Below, piece after piece: positions 51,601 through 64,000 of a stretch of 64,000 nt of DNA (the stretch's first letter is position 1; every line of letters begins with the position of its first letter). The stretch is from Rostratula benghalensis (Eukaryota; Chordata; Aves; Charadriiformes; Rostratulidae). The notes beneath the pieces are model-generated. The model had not been told where the DNA came from and made no database searches. It worked only from the letters and a program-made list of their open reading frames with translations. The position numbers and the translations under genes are program-made. The stretch is taken from NCBI GenBank assembly GCA_013399305.1, contig VXAI01000372.1:372001-436000 (forward strand), given 5' to 3'.

Positions 51601-53601
51601 ACTTCCTTTTCTAAATTTCTCCCAAATTTCTTCATAAGACTTCTATAACCAACACAATGACAATGAAGGCTTTAAGCTCAGTAAATAAGTTTAGTAGGGT
51701 TATATATATATCTTAAAGTGTTACAAATAACATAGGTCCTTTGGTACACCACATTTCTCCTCTTTGTATGCCATCCTCTGCTGCCATGTCCAGAAGAACA
51801 AAACCAGCTGCAAGCTTATTACCATGAACGTGCATCTTCATCCTTGCTACATCATCTAGCCACATGGCCATCCTCCACATCTGCTCTTCGTCTCTCTGGA
51901 CCCAAGGCCCTGGACATGTGCCTGCCCCTTACAGCACATTTCTATGTTTCCAGGCTAGATCTGGCAATAGATATAACATGCTGATAATGATCATCAGAAC
52001 CAAACTATAGAAGGTTGAATGCATTTTCATTTCAAAGGTCAGCAAATATGCACCTGTGGCTCTCAGGTTTCCAAGTTTCTAATGAAAGGGTAAGATACCA
52101 GAAAAGGATCTTCTATTTTAATGCTCAGAATACGTAATTTATTTGGGGTTTGTTTTTCAAACTACACTGGATTTAACATGCTAAAACACAAAACCCCAAA
52201 CACCAGAACACGAGCAGAAGCTGAACTTACTCTCCCAAAGTAACAGTTAAATTCTTAATATCAACCACAAAAATAAGTTTCTCTAATGGATTTTTTAAAA
52301 GATCAGTGCTAAAAAAATCAGCACTAACAAAATTGAGCCAAAATGTCACGCCCTGCCACTTTCTTGATTCCCAGGTGACACAGTAACCATGCAAATGAAA
52401 ATGGAAGTATTTTGTGATGGTGATATAGAATGACAGAGCCCATCTTTCCATTCTTTGTCATACCCTGGGCCTAACATTTTACGTGAAATATCACACAGGA
52501 CATTATTTCAATTTATTGAAAATATGGAAAATTAATGTAGGTATTTATGAAGTGTCAACCAGACTAATGCATCTTGCATGTGCTGAAATATTTTAAAGAA
52601 GGATATGTCAAACAAGCAAAGGATTTTTTGGTTTGTTTGCTAGAAAAGTTAGCCACACTTGCTGCACAGATGGCTGCTACATTACAACATACCTCCTTGC
52701 CTATTACAACTCATACTGTTTCAAATGTTTTTTTGTCACTACCAGTGGGGGAAAATGGATTTGCATATTACAGCTAGGCTATCATGCAGTACCATCAAAT
52801 AACGACTGTAAACAAATTACTTCTAAAATGTGATATGGGCATAAAAAAATATTGGCAAAGCTTTTCAATCAACCCTGTCTTTATGGTAATGATAGAGTTA
52901 TACTGTTCAAAGTTTATGCAGACATTTTATATTAGAAGAGACTGGAGTAACGGGCAAGCCTTCCTTTTAATTCCATTATTCCTGCAAAATCATGGTTTTC
53001 TTAAACATGCAAATGAAATGACCACAGCACTATCAGAAAGCACTAATTTTAGAATACTGAACGTACTTCTGAAACTAAAAAAGACTTAATCTCAATCTTA
53101 AAAAGAAGCTAAGCTGTTCAACTGTCAAAATGCAGAATGAAAACATGACTCTAGAAAAAGCATCAAGTCAAATAGAATACTGATAGAGTGCTGATATGCA
53201 GATACTACTTTACAGTAGAAAAGAAGTAAAATAACACAAAAAAAAGGTTAGATACCTCCAAACTCCAGCAACTGAAACACAATATAAAATAATATATAAA
53301 CCAAATAAATTTGGGTGGTCATCAGTATTTAAGGCTTACACAAATTTTAATTAAATTCTACAAGACAAAAAATAGGGATAGTCTAGAGGCAAGGAGTACT
53401 TACTTGCATCTCTGGCCTGTGTGCAGTCTCACCTCCAGCCTCTCATTTCCTGTATGACCTTTGAGCAAATTTCAGAATTTATCAAATGCCTTCTCCCCAA
53501 CACTAAACAGGAGTGATATTGTCCTTCCCACCAGAAAATCCACTAGAACTCTAATATGTTCTTTAATGTTGATGTAACAGGAGGCTTGGAGGTAATTTTT
53601 T

Positions 53602-53642
53602 TAATAATAAATAAATAAAATAAATAAATAAAAACAAAACAA
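53602..53642. repeat. (AAAT)n microsatellite
   Basis: [23 protein letters not shown] units over about 40 bp inside the BRF1 intron, 235 bp from the exon at 53877. Confidence 0.85.
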
Positions 53643-53772
53643 GATTTAAAACCCCCCACACATCGTAAAAAAGCAATGCCTAGCAAAGCTCAGGAAAAGG
53701 GCAATCCTACACTAGGAGATGATGTTGAGAATAAAGAAATGTAGAGTTATTGATGCGAGGCAGTGACATTTA

Positions 53773-54162
<390 letters not shown>

Positions 54163-56547
54163 TCATCACTGCATGAAATACAATAAACTCCCAAGTTTCA
54201 GAAACTACATATACTCAGCTCCTCAGGACAAAAATATGCCTAATTTTGACTGCTAGAATTGAAATACATGCCACCAATAAGCCCTGGAAAATGAAGCCAC
54301 AAACATTAGCCCCAGTGAGGATCCAATACACAGCTGAGACTTCTCAAGCAAAAGATTATGCCCCCTTCTCCAAAGATCATTTGACAATTGACAACTTGGT
54401 TAGCTGTAGCAATGAACTTCTGAAAACTGGAATTCATGGCGTACTGGACATTGACATACGAACAGAGGAGACATATTGCTTCATCTCTCCCAGAAGTGAT
54501 GAAGTCAGTTCCACAACCAAAGCCCATAAGGAAAGGGGCTCTGCTCCAGGTTTGCCCATGATCACCGCCATTGGGCACTTCCTTCCTCTCAACACTTTCA
54601 CACCCAAGCCTTCATTTATGGCTTGGCTGCCAGACTGTCGAGAGTAGGTTGTGGCTTTAGGAAAACAAATGTGCCTTCAACCTTAAATAAAACAATTAAA
54701 AAAAAAAAGTGTTTTTCAGATGATTCATGGCAGGAAGTGGTACAGCTGCTGGCACAGATGCCGGAAGCGAGGTCTGGTCCATCCTCACAGCTCCAGCTTC
54801 AGAAGAGTGTGCTGAGAAGACAGCACAAGAAAAAGATGAGGGAAGTCACGAGGAAAACAGACCACTGAAGTTCCCTAGCACACAGGGTCAGACAGCACAT
54901 CAAGAAAAAAACATTAATTCAGTGTGCCGGGCAGATGTTTCCAGTACGTGTATTTACAGGAAATGCTCGTCTGTTCCCTTCAGAGATGTCAGAAGCAGCT
55001 TTGCTGATGGGTGTACCATGTACCTCGTGCCTCAACCACCATTGCTCACAGAAAGCAATGGAGACCATGCAATGCTTATCAGAACACTACCAGTACCTGC
55101 ACAGGCAGCACATCTTAATTATATCTGAATTGCTACACCATCATCCCTAATAACGTAAAAATGCTTAACCTTCAAACAACCTTCTGCCAAAGATGCTGCT
55201 TCAATTCAGCTTTAATAAAAAGTGACTCCAGGGACACAGGCAGGGTCAGCAAGACTCTGGACAAACACGAGATGCCGCAAAGTGACAGCTTCTTCTTCCT
55301 GCACAAATGGCAATTAGTGTGCTCATCAACTTGATGTCCTTTAAGGCACGTTGGTCAACCAGGCGTAACACATTTGGATGAAGACTTAACAACAGGGGAA
55401 GGATACATCACCTTCCACAGGAAGTGTGGGTACAATAAGCTACTCAAGAGTAATCTAAAGCCCATTAAGCAAATAGTTTTTTCCACTGCCATCAGCAGGC
55501 CCCGGGACTGGTGCTCACCCACCTCAAATACAAATACTACATCTTCCTACAACTAAGATACTAACTAGCACTTACCCTCCCCTGAATTTTATTTCACACT
55601 ATACAACCTGTAGGCTGAAGTGGGATTCAGACTTTCACATCCCTTAGAGAGAATAAGTTTGTACTCATCTGTGGGAAAAAAAGAAGCACATGTAGCCTTC
55701 AGTACTAAAACTCATTTTTGTAGTGGCAGTAAAGCAGCTTCCCTGATGAACCTGTCCCCAAGAAAGCCCACACCAGAGGCCAACATGGATCTGCGAGGCT
55801 ACGGAAAGCCACCTCAACCTATCATCTAAGCTTCCTATTTTATCTGGTTGTATTTTGCCATGCATGGCTATGGAGATGAAGCCACAAATAACTGTCCTAT
55901 GTAGAGATTTTACACACTACATGCAAATGTACAACCATTAAAAAATCCCAACCAAACAACATTAAAAATAGACATGACCATGCCCATATACCCCTCTCTT
56001 GGCTGCAGGGAAAGCCACACCAGAATTCCTGTTGCAGCAAGCTCACAGCATTCCCTTTAAGTAAGACGGTCCAATTCAATGTCATCAAAGTCATAAAGGT
56101 AGCTGATAAGGAGCAACAAATTCAGGAGCTTTAAGCGTTGTCTGAATTTTGTTTCTAAGTCAAGCTTTTGTAAAAACATAAAGAGAACAACTGTTCCTAT
56201 GCCAAGAGTCACATGCACTCCTGAATGCTTCTTAGGCTAATGGTGGAACCAGTACATGGGGCTCACCTGGCTCCACAAGGACCAGGATGGTACAGGTCAC
56301 CAAGCAAGAAGAGGTGATGAGGATGCTTCCCATCCCACCATGATGGCAGCAGCTGATGTGGTCCTGTGCACACACCAGAAAACAGCCCAAATGAGCTGGA
56401 GATGTAGAGTAATAACAAGACAAGCAACAACAAGACCACTCCCCTGGCCCATCCCCATGTCAAGGTAATCCTTCTCCCAGAAACAACATTCCAGGGCTCC
56501 ATGCTGCACAGAGTGCTTCCGAAACAAAGAACACACAACAGGAGGAA

Positions 56548-56590
<43 letters not shown>

Positions 56591-56613
56591 ATAATAATAA
56601 TAATAATAATAAT
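56548..56613. repeat. (AAT)n-(ATT)n-(AAT)n palindromic microsatellite
   Basis: About eight AAT units, then about six ATT units, then about eight AAT units. The middle block is the complement of both flanks, so the tract can fold on itself on either strand. Confidence 0.9.
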
Positions 56614-58027
56614 ACAACATTAAGGAAGATACTGACATTCGTTTCTTTCATAAGATAAGCTGGTCTCATCCCCAGGCTACCATTAGCATTCTCTGAGTAT
56701 TTAACCTTTTCTTAATTTCAAATGTTGAAATATAATTCAACAAAATCCACCCTAGGTAAACAGTATGCTTGTTTGAGTAATACATGCTTTTTTAGCCAAG
56801 TTCTTCATCCAGTATCAATATTTTAAAATGCAATTACTTTAGGGGTAACCAGCCATTGTCTGCTGACAAATAAGAGATCTAAGAGCACAGAAAGGTACTT
56901 GTCCATGGAGGGAATGCTGTTTCATTGGATGTCTAACTTAAGCAGACCAGGGAAAGCTTTAATTCTATGAAGCTGCTTGAGGGAGTATTAGCGCACAGTA
57001 TTGTATCAGTCATATAGTTTATGGAAAAATAATACAACTGTTACACTGCCAGTGATCCCCAGAACAAACAACTTAACACAGGACAAGGAGCATCTTAGAA
57101 ACTATGTGCATCTTGATGACTAACTTGGTTTTGTCCTTATCTGTTTTGAGAGAGAAAGAAACGTGCTGCTTCTAACATCATCTAAGATAAATATTTGTAT
57201 TCTATAACCAGCCTCCTATTTATTACAGAAAGATCAAAAGCTTTGTTGTTTCCCCACCACCCCCGCCCCTTGAATTTAACATGACAGGAAAATTCTGTTT
57301 TTCAGTATCTTATGTAACACTAAGTAAAAAATAGCTGGAAAATAGCAAAATAGCAAAAATAGCACTAGCAATCATGTTTCTTGATTTCTCCACAGGGAAC
57401 ACAAGATACCTTGTACTCTTCCTGGTTCCTTCACAAATTCAGGAAGCATCTCCATTCAACACATAACTCCAAGAAAAAGCAGATATCAGCTAAATGGCTG
57501 TCATCTCAGTACTGCAGTTCAGTACAGTGCAGTGTCCTCATCCCAGACAGATGACAACCAGAAGTATGTCATTTTGTGATATTCAACCTTTTCTGCCAAT
57601 CTCACCAATCTGACATTTCCAGAGCTGAAAAATGTCTCCATAATATTTTATTTAACTATAAATACAGCGATTTCATCTGTTGGTATCTGAAGAGCAGATG
57701 TTCATACTTAGAGAAATAACTGGGCATAAGAAAATAACTGATCAAAATAGATTCTCTGTCCAATACTCCAGTCACTATTGACACAGATAAACATGAACAC
57801 AGACCAAACACCCATTCACACTGCCAATTCTCAACAGAAACAGCCCTCATAACTGTGTAATGGTAGCCACAAACCTTGGTAGGCATTCAGGCGCCTTTCT
57901 TGCATGAGTGACTGCTCCCCCAGCAATATGGGCAGCACCAGGAGGAGCTGCAGAGCAGCTGCAGGCTAGAGGGCTGGGAAGGTGAGCAATTCCCTCCAGC
58001 AAACCTACAATACTGCATTATGTCTAT

Positions 58028-58925
58028 TGGTCATGGAATGGTTTGATTTGGAAGGGATCTTAAAGACCATTAAGTTTCAATCCCCTGCCAACAGCAATGG
58101 CACCTCCCCCTAGACCTGGTTGCTTAAAGCCCCCATCCAGCCTGGCCTTGAACTCTTACAGGGATGGGGCATCAATAAAACTTTTCTGAGCAACCTGTTC
58201 CAGCATTTCACCACTCTCACAGTAGACAATTTCTTCCTAATATCTAATCTAAATTTCCCCTCTTTCAGTTTAAAACCATTACCCCTCAACCTATCTCTCC
58301 ACTCCCTGATGAAGAGTCCCTCCCCATCTCCCCTGCAGGCCCCCCTTAGCTACTGGAAGGCTGCAATAAGGTTACTTTGGAGCCTTCTCTTCTCCAGGCT
58401 GAACCACCCAAACTCTCTCAGACAGTCCTCATAGGAGAGGTGCTCCAGCCCTCTAGTCATCTTTCTGGCCCTCCTCTAGACCCAGTCCAGCAGGTCTACA
58501 TCCTTCTTAAGCCGGGGGACTCCAAAGCTGGTCACAGTACTCCAGGTGGGGTCACACCAGAGCAGAGAACGGGGCAGAATCACCTTCCTCAACCAGCTGG
58601 CCATGCTTCTTTTGATGCAGCCCAGGATGCCATTAGCTTTCTGGGCTGCCAGTGCCTGTTGCCAACTCATGTCGAGCTTCTCTTCCACCATCACAGTCCT
58701 TCTCCTCAGGACTGCTCTCAAGCCATTTTCCACCCCACCTGCATTTGTGCTTAGGATTGCCATGACCCAGATCCACGACCTTGCACTTGTTCTAGCTGAA
58801 TGTCATGACGTTCACACGGGCCCACCTCTCAAGCCTTTCAAGGTCCTTCTGGTCCCTTCCCTCCAGAGCATCAAGCACACCACACAGCTTGGTGTCACTG
58901 GCAAACTTGCTGAGGGTGACTTGCT
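58028..58925 (-). mobile_element. CR1 LINE 3' part, minus strand, 0.9 kb
   Basis: The longest CR1 in the window. On the plus strand it starts with the reversed 3' end (CATGGAATGGTTTGATTTGG), passes CCAGCCTGGCCTTGAACTC, TTCTTCCTAATATCTAATC and TCTTCTCCAGGCTGAACCA, and ends near CTTGCTGAGGGTGAC. The minus strand still carries a stretch of the ORF2 C-terminus (58476-58763; [23 protein letters not shown]-like segment, KKDVDLLD). It is 5'-truncated and broken by stops, so inactive. Confidence 0.95.
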
Positions 58926-61900
58926 GAAGTCTTTGAACACACTCCCACTGGCTCCTCACTAGCTGTGTGGCAGCTTATAACCTTCCACTTGTTGTTTATC
59001 TCCTGACTGTTTCTATCATTTGCTCTAGGCTACCAGTGTGGCTTCACTGAGCCCTAACAGCTGGCTAGTGCCCCTTCCACCAGTTCGGCCCAGTGTGCAG
59101 TGAGCTGGTCCAGCTACCTGCAAGACCGCAACAAGCCTTGTGATCTCAGCCAAAACAGTGGGAATCTCCAACATTGCACTGCAATTTATTAGCAATCTGC
59201 TCAACTCAGTATTCACCAGATTACATTGCAGCGTTACGAACTCAAATTAATTGAACAGCTATACTGGATGGAAAAGAATTGCCCCATCTTTAAACCCTGT
59301 TGTGCTTTGCATTGTAAAACAAAACTCAAGACAGCAGCTTCCTGTCTTGTCTTATTTATCCAGTAGAATAGTTTTTTGAAAAAGGTTTGAGTGGATACCA
59401 CTCCAAAAACTAGCAACTACTTCTAATTCTGTACGGTAAAGGAATATCATTATGTGGAACAGTCAGAAATAAACACTGCATTTTTTCTAAATTACTGGGC
59501 AAGAGTCTGACGTGCAAGACAAAAATACACAGGGGGTAAACCAAATCCCTTAGTAGGTACATCTTTTATTAGTACCTTGCAATAACGGTTGGTTCTTTTG
59601 GGCCTTACAGGTTTTTGACAGATCCTGAGATTCTGGTTTTTAACAAGAAGAAATTTTGCAGTGTATAGGACACATACCAGGTAGTTCCCATTTATTTCTC
59701 AAAGGCTCATCATACCATCGAGGCGGAGAGGGAAGCAGGGGGAGAAAAGACAGAGAGATAAAAGCTTGCACTCCTCTAAGCAACACACAAAATCAAGTTC
59801 CCAGACCACCAAGTAGTGAAGTTTATCATGCTCCTGAATCTGCACCTAAAAAACCAAAAGGCCAGTTTCCATTTTTAGTTCCAAGCCTACTGGGAAAAAA
59901 AAAAATGCTCCTACCTACCTGATCCCAGCATGAAAGAAACACCATCATCTTCTCAAACAATGCCAATCTCAGTAAGACGCGAACTGGCAGGTTCAGGTAG
60001 GACCACTGAATGCTACTATCCTTTTATTTCAGAAAAACTCTATTCTTTTGATGGAGGAAACAGTCGTTATTACAAAACAAGATATGTAGGCTAGAAATCA
60101 CTGTCACAAAGACAAACTTGCAGAAAATCTTTGTAATATTAAATGCTTACACAGGAGGCAGTTGATAGCAAAGCTGCAGCTGAAGTTATAGCAGGAGCAA
60201 AATAGAAAACATGGGGAAAATCAGACCCATTATAAGCAATTTTCTTTCGTTTATGATCTAGTTACTCCAGAAACATCTTGTTCTATTCCCCTATTCAAGA
60301 GGAATCATGCCTTTTTTTGGATCCCTTAAAAGTCAGTAACGTTAAGCAGCTACTCTCATCTGGCTTCTGCCTGCTCATCCACAACCCTACCCTCAGACTG
60401 ACAAGAGACTGTTACACTGCTATTTCAAAGCAGTACTTTTCAGTACGAGCCATAAGTTTCCAGGGAAATAACAGGCAATTAATGAATTATTATTACAATA
60501 CTAAACTGCATCATCAAAATCCAGGCATATGGATTTTCCCCTGTTTCTGCATTTGCTCGAGGGGCCCTGGAAACTAGCACTACCTGAATCAGGCAATGGG
60601 AGTCATGTAAACAGCACTAATCCTTTTTTCACAAAAAGGATTGTTATGGTAACAAACACTAGATTCTATTAAAGGAAACAATTTGAATGGTTTTTGCTTG
60701 GGTATTCATTTCCAGCATTTTAATCGCTTTACTGACTGAATTTTATGAGAAGATTTTATTCTGCATTGTGTTTTCACTCTTTTTCCTTCCTTGAAAGTGG
60801 TCCCCAAAAGAACCTCTGAAAAAGGGGAAAGAAAGAGCTTTCTTTATGTCTGGGCATCCCTGTATGTTTTGTCCTATCTTTCAATTTCAGCAAGTCCCGG
60901 CTAAAAGCCTGAATGAATTTCCTGCCCTTTACTCCATGTCAGGCTTATGTTATTTGTATTACAAATAAGTAAAACAAACGAACAAAGCCGCTACAGGGAA
61001 AGTCCAGGAATATCAGCAGAGCTGCTCTTATGACGGCTGGTCCCAGAAGCCTGAACAAAGGTAGAGTTCCACGATCAAATACAAGAACATTTAAAGCTCA
61101 AACAATGGGGCACTACAGCAGCGCTGATCCAGCACAACAACAACTTTAATTTTATTAAGGATGAGTAAGAGTTATTCTCAGTAACACCTAATGCCTACAA
61201 GGGAAGTGATGAATATGCTGGCCTCATTCCCATGCTCTACCTAACTCCAGCCTAGCCCCAAATCCTCACTTTGCCACCATCGAATTGTGGGTGCAACCCA
61301 AATCCCCAAATCCATGCTCCTCCACATGAGAAATCCCTACTTCCTCCACAGGATGTGTCAGCCCCAAGGCTGAGCAACCTGGAGTCCATGAATGCTCGAG
61401 TCTCCCTCCGACTGATGCAACCCCGTACCTGTGTCACCTGGCAGACCTGCTTCAGGGACTGCCCAAGGGTACGCTCTGTTCCTGTTATCCTAGCAGAGTC
61501 CAACAGTTCCTGACCCTTTCCCTCTGACACTCACCAGCTGTGCCAGCACAGCTGTTTGTGGGGATGCACAAAAACCAAACCAGAAAAACGATTCTTGTTA
61601 AAAATAACCTTGTGAAGTAATAAAAAATAAAATTAAAAAAAGGCAAAAACTTAACCCAGACCTGTTTATTGAAAGATTGATGCCTCTACTTTTATTTTTT
61701 TAGGGCCAGAACCAGACTATCTCAGCATAGTGACCCATATTCAATTTCTCTGCCTGCTGACAACAATCCAACCCATCCATTTTGCCTCCCATGAGAGTAC
61801 CCCAACTACCAGGTGCAGCTCCCTGTCCCTCCCGGTAAAGCCCTTCCACCACACGTCAAATGCTCATTCATTCATTCAGCTAAAGAGAATTATAATGCAT

Positions 61901-62571
61901 CTTTAGGATTAATGGCTTAAAAATTCAGATAGTGGTCTGTACTCCAACCACTTCTTAAATATTTGATACTAAGCTACTTCTCTTTCACCTAGAAAATCTG
62001 CTGTTAACATCTCTCTTCAGCACTTATCTGTACTTCTTTAAGTATTCATTCCCTCAAAATTGGCCCTTGTATTCCATTAATGCAAAAGCAGGCCTACAAA
62101 GCGCCCACATAACTTCCCCCACCACTCTCCTCAAGCACTTTTTCCATTCCCCGATTACACGATACCCCTCCCACACGGACAGCCTCTTTGCACATACAGC
62201 AACTGGTCATTTGAATTACATGGCCTTATCCACTCTGAAAAATCTGGCATCGTAAGCAGTTCCTCTGACTTTTTGCATTCAGTTCATGGAATTCTGCTTC
62301 CCTTGCACGTGGTACTTTTGCTGCCATTTCATTCCCATTACCCATCTAACTGCTACTCCCACTTCAACAGGAGACTAGAAGCCATACAGTTTATTTATAG
62401 GCTGCATCTAACCTACTACTATCCTTGCCCCATCATCCTTAGACAGTGGCTTGCTTGCTGCTTACCCCCACTTAATGTTTTTTTAGCGCATCCAAACAAC
62501 TTGCTTCTAATGTCCCTACTGAACTTCACTTCCGGTGTCAAGTTGGAAAGCCAGAGCCAATGCTGACATTG

Positions 62572-62612
62572 AAAAAAACCAAAAAAACAAACCAACACAC
62601 AACAAAAACACC
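62572..62612. repeat. A/C-rich low-complexity tract
   Basis: AAAAAAACCAAAAAAACAAACC and ACACACAACAAAAACACC-like units (read in parts). No gene. Confidence 0.7.
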
Positions 62613-64000
62613 ATCAGAATCCCAGAGTGTCGATTCACTATCATCTGAAGGTATTGGATCACAACTGTTTTAAGTCAAGGTAAAGCCCAAGCTGTTGCTG
62701 TACAGCATTCCCACCCCCAGCATGACATTTACATGGCAGCATGCTGATAAAGATGAGGAAACTTGCTCTGCTAAAAATCAGCAAACCCAACAAAAAGTTC
62801 AATTTTCATTTGGACCCGTTCCCTCGTATAACTCAACATGCAGCCTCCCATGCCCTAACGGCAGCAGAACGTGGCTAGGGTGAGGAGAAATGCTGTCAGC
62901 AGAAGTGTACACGTGGATCAACTTAAAGTCAATGTGAGACTGCAGCCTAAATGGGTCAAAGAAAAGTACACACTATCCCTAGGCTTCCTCCTGCTTCCCT
63001 GCTACTGCTCCCAGCCCTCACCACCCCTCTCATACAACTGGACTTACACGAAAGCCTGACTGATCACAGTTTAAGCAAATGCTAGCATACTCATTTGTTG
63101 TTTGCATATTAGAATGCTTCAGGTCATTTAAGATTAATTTTGGAACCAAGCAAATACGGACTATAATTCCAAAAGTTTTGTCAACTGCATTTTTACTAAA
63201 AAAATTGCAGCTTCTTCAAAGTTGAAACAGCTGGAATGCTGTACTACTAGTATGAACTGTGAGCATATATATAATTAATGTAGCATAGCCCTTACCTATC
63301 TGGCATTAAAGGAATTAGAAAGAAAAATTTAAGATACCATGAATTCTAGGTAGTGGTAGCTTTTCAGCATGCAAGATTTCCTTCTGAAAGCACCATCAGT
63401 TAGGCTTTGCTTTAAATCTTCCTCTGTTTTGTTTGTACAGTGATTTTTGCTTGGTTGGGCTTTTTGTTTTGTTTTGGTTTTTTTAAACTACATTTTACAT
63501 GACAGTTATTCTTAGAGATTTTTCTATATCTATATACATGTAAAGCTTTTTTCCTCACACTTATCAATTACCAATTGTTACTCTTGTCACAACAAGAAAC
63601 AAAACATTTCTGCTGTCACCCAGCACTACTACTGATCCAAGCACTACTTTCAACAATCCAAAATCATTTCTACGTAACTGCAAGAAAAAAGTAAAAGGTT
63701 TGCTCATGACATAATCTGACGGTTTTTAAAAGATTACTTTTAAAAAATTTCAAATCCCCATAATTCTAGCATTATTAGAGAGATCAGAACTTATTTAACA
63801 CTTACAAAGTAAAAAGCATTTCACTAACAAGCAACTGCCATCAATCTGCACAGCTCGAAAAATTCTAGAAAGACCACAATACAGAAAAAAAATTAAATCT
63901 GTTTCCTATTGGTAACAGTTAACAAAATCTTTAAAACAAAATAAAAATGAAGTCTCAACACAAACAGATCCATTGCTGCAGTGGAAACCTTTACAGATGC

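Noticed and set aside
54246..55128. Two plus-strand frames of 133 codons each, close together
   Set aside because: They were considered as a small gene or retroelement remnant. There is no recognisable domain, no splice logic, no promoter or CpG enrichment, and they lie in a BRF1 intron.

Overview
This is vertebrate nuclear DNA, most likely from a bird. It has long introns with canonical GT/AG sites and a CpG island. The dispersed repeats I can name are all CR1 LINE copies, the dominant avian repeat. I saw no Alu-, L1- or B1-like sequence. CR1 also occurs in crocodilians and turtles, so 'bird' is an inference. The pair of genes found here matches the BRF1-BTBD6 neighbourhood of human 14q32.33.

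Two protein genes are supported. (1) BRF1, on the minus strand, runs through most of the window. BRF1 is the TFIIB-related subunit of RNA polymerase III factor TFIIIB. Six consecutive internal coding exons were located: 53877-54050, 29216-29247, 20134-20206, 11857-12006, 10123-10216 and 200-326. Their split codons join in phase and encode the TFIIB-like double cyclin fold. The zinc-ribbon exons lie beyond the right edge and the C-terminal exons beyond the left edge. (2) BTBD6, on the plus strand, is complete. It lies wholly inside the 8.1-kb BRF1 intron 12007-20133. It has a 5' non-coding exon in a CpG island (broken by an 85-base run of N) and four coding exons at 15575-15910, 16110-16200, 16488-16606 and 16858-17890. 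The product has BTB, BACK and PHR domains.

Layout from left to right: 1-12 kb, BRF1 second-cyclin-repeat exons and introns; 12-20 kb, the intron hosting BTBD6; 20-29 kb, the BRF1 exon for the end of the first cyclin repeat and an old CR1; 29-54 kb, a 24.6-kb intron with several CR1 copies, including one CR1 inserted in an older one, a 54-bp tandem duplication and microsatellites; 54-64 kb, part of another BRF1 intron with a 0.9-kb CR1.

The two genes have no obvious biochemical link. BRF1 places Pol III on tRNA, 5S and similar genes, while BTBD6 is a CUL3 ubiquitin-ligase adaptor. Their relation is architectural: a nested antisense gene sits between the exons for the two cyclin repeats, so transcription may interfere. 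The CpG-island promoter could also fire on the minus strand to make N-terminally short BRF1. I found no sign of a new multi-gene system. The most unusual non-coding structures are a perfect 24-bp hairpin at 28464-28516, with a cluster of overlapping GGTCC dyads just before it, and the perfect 54-bp tandem duplication.
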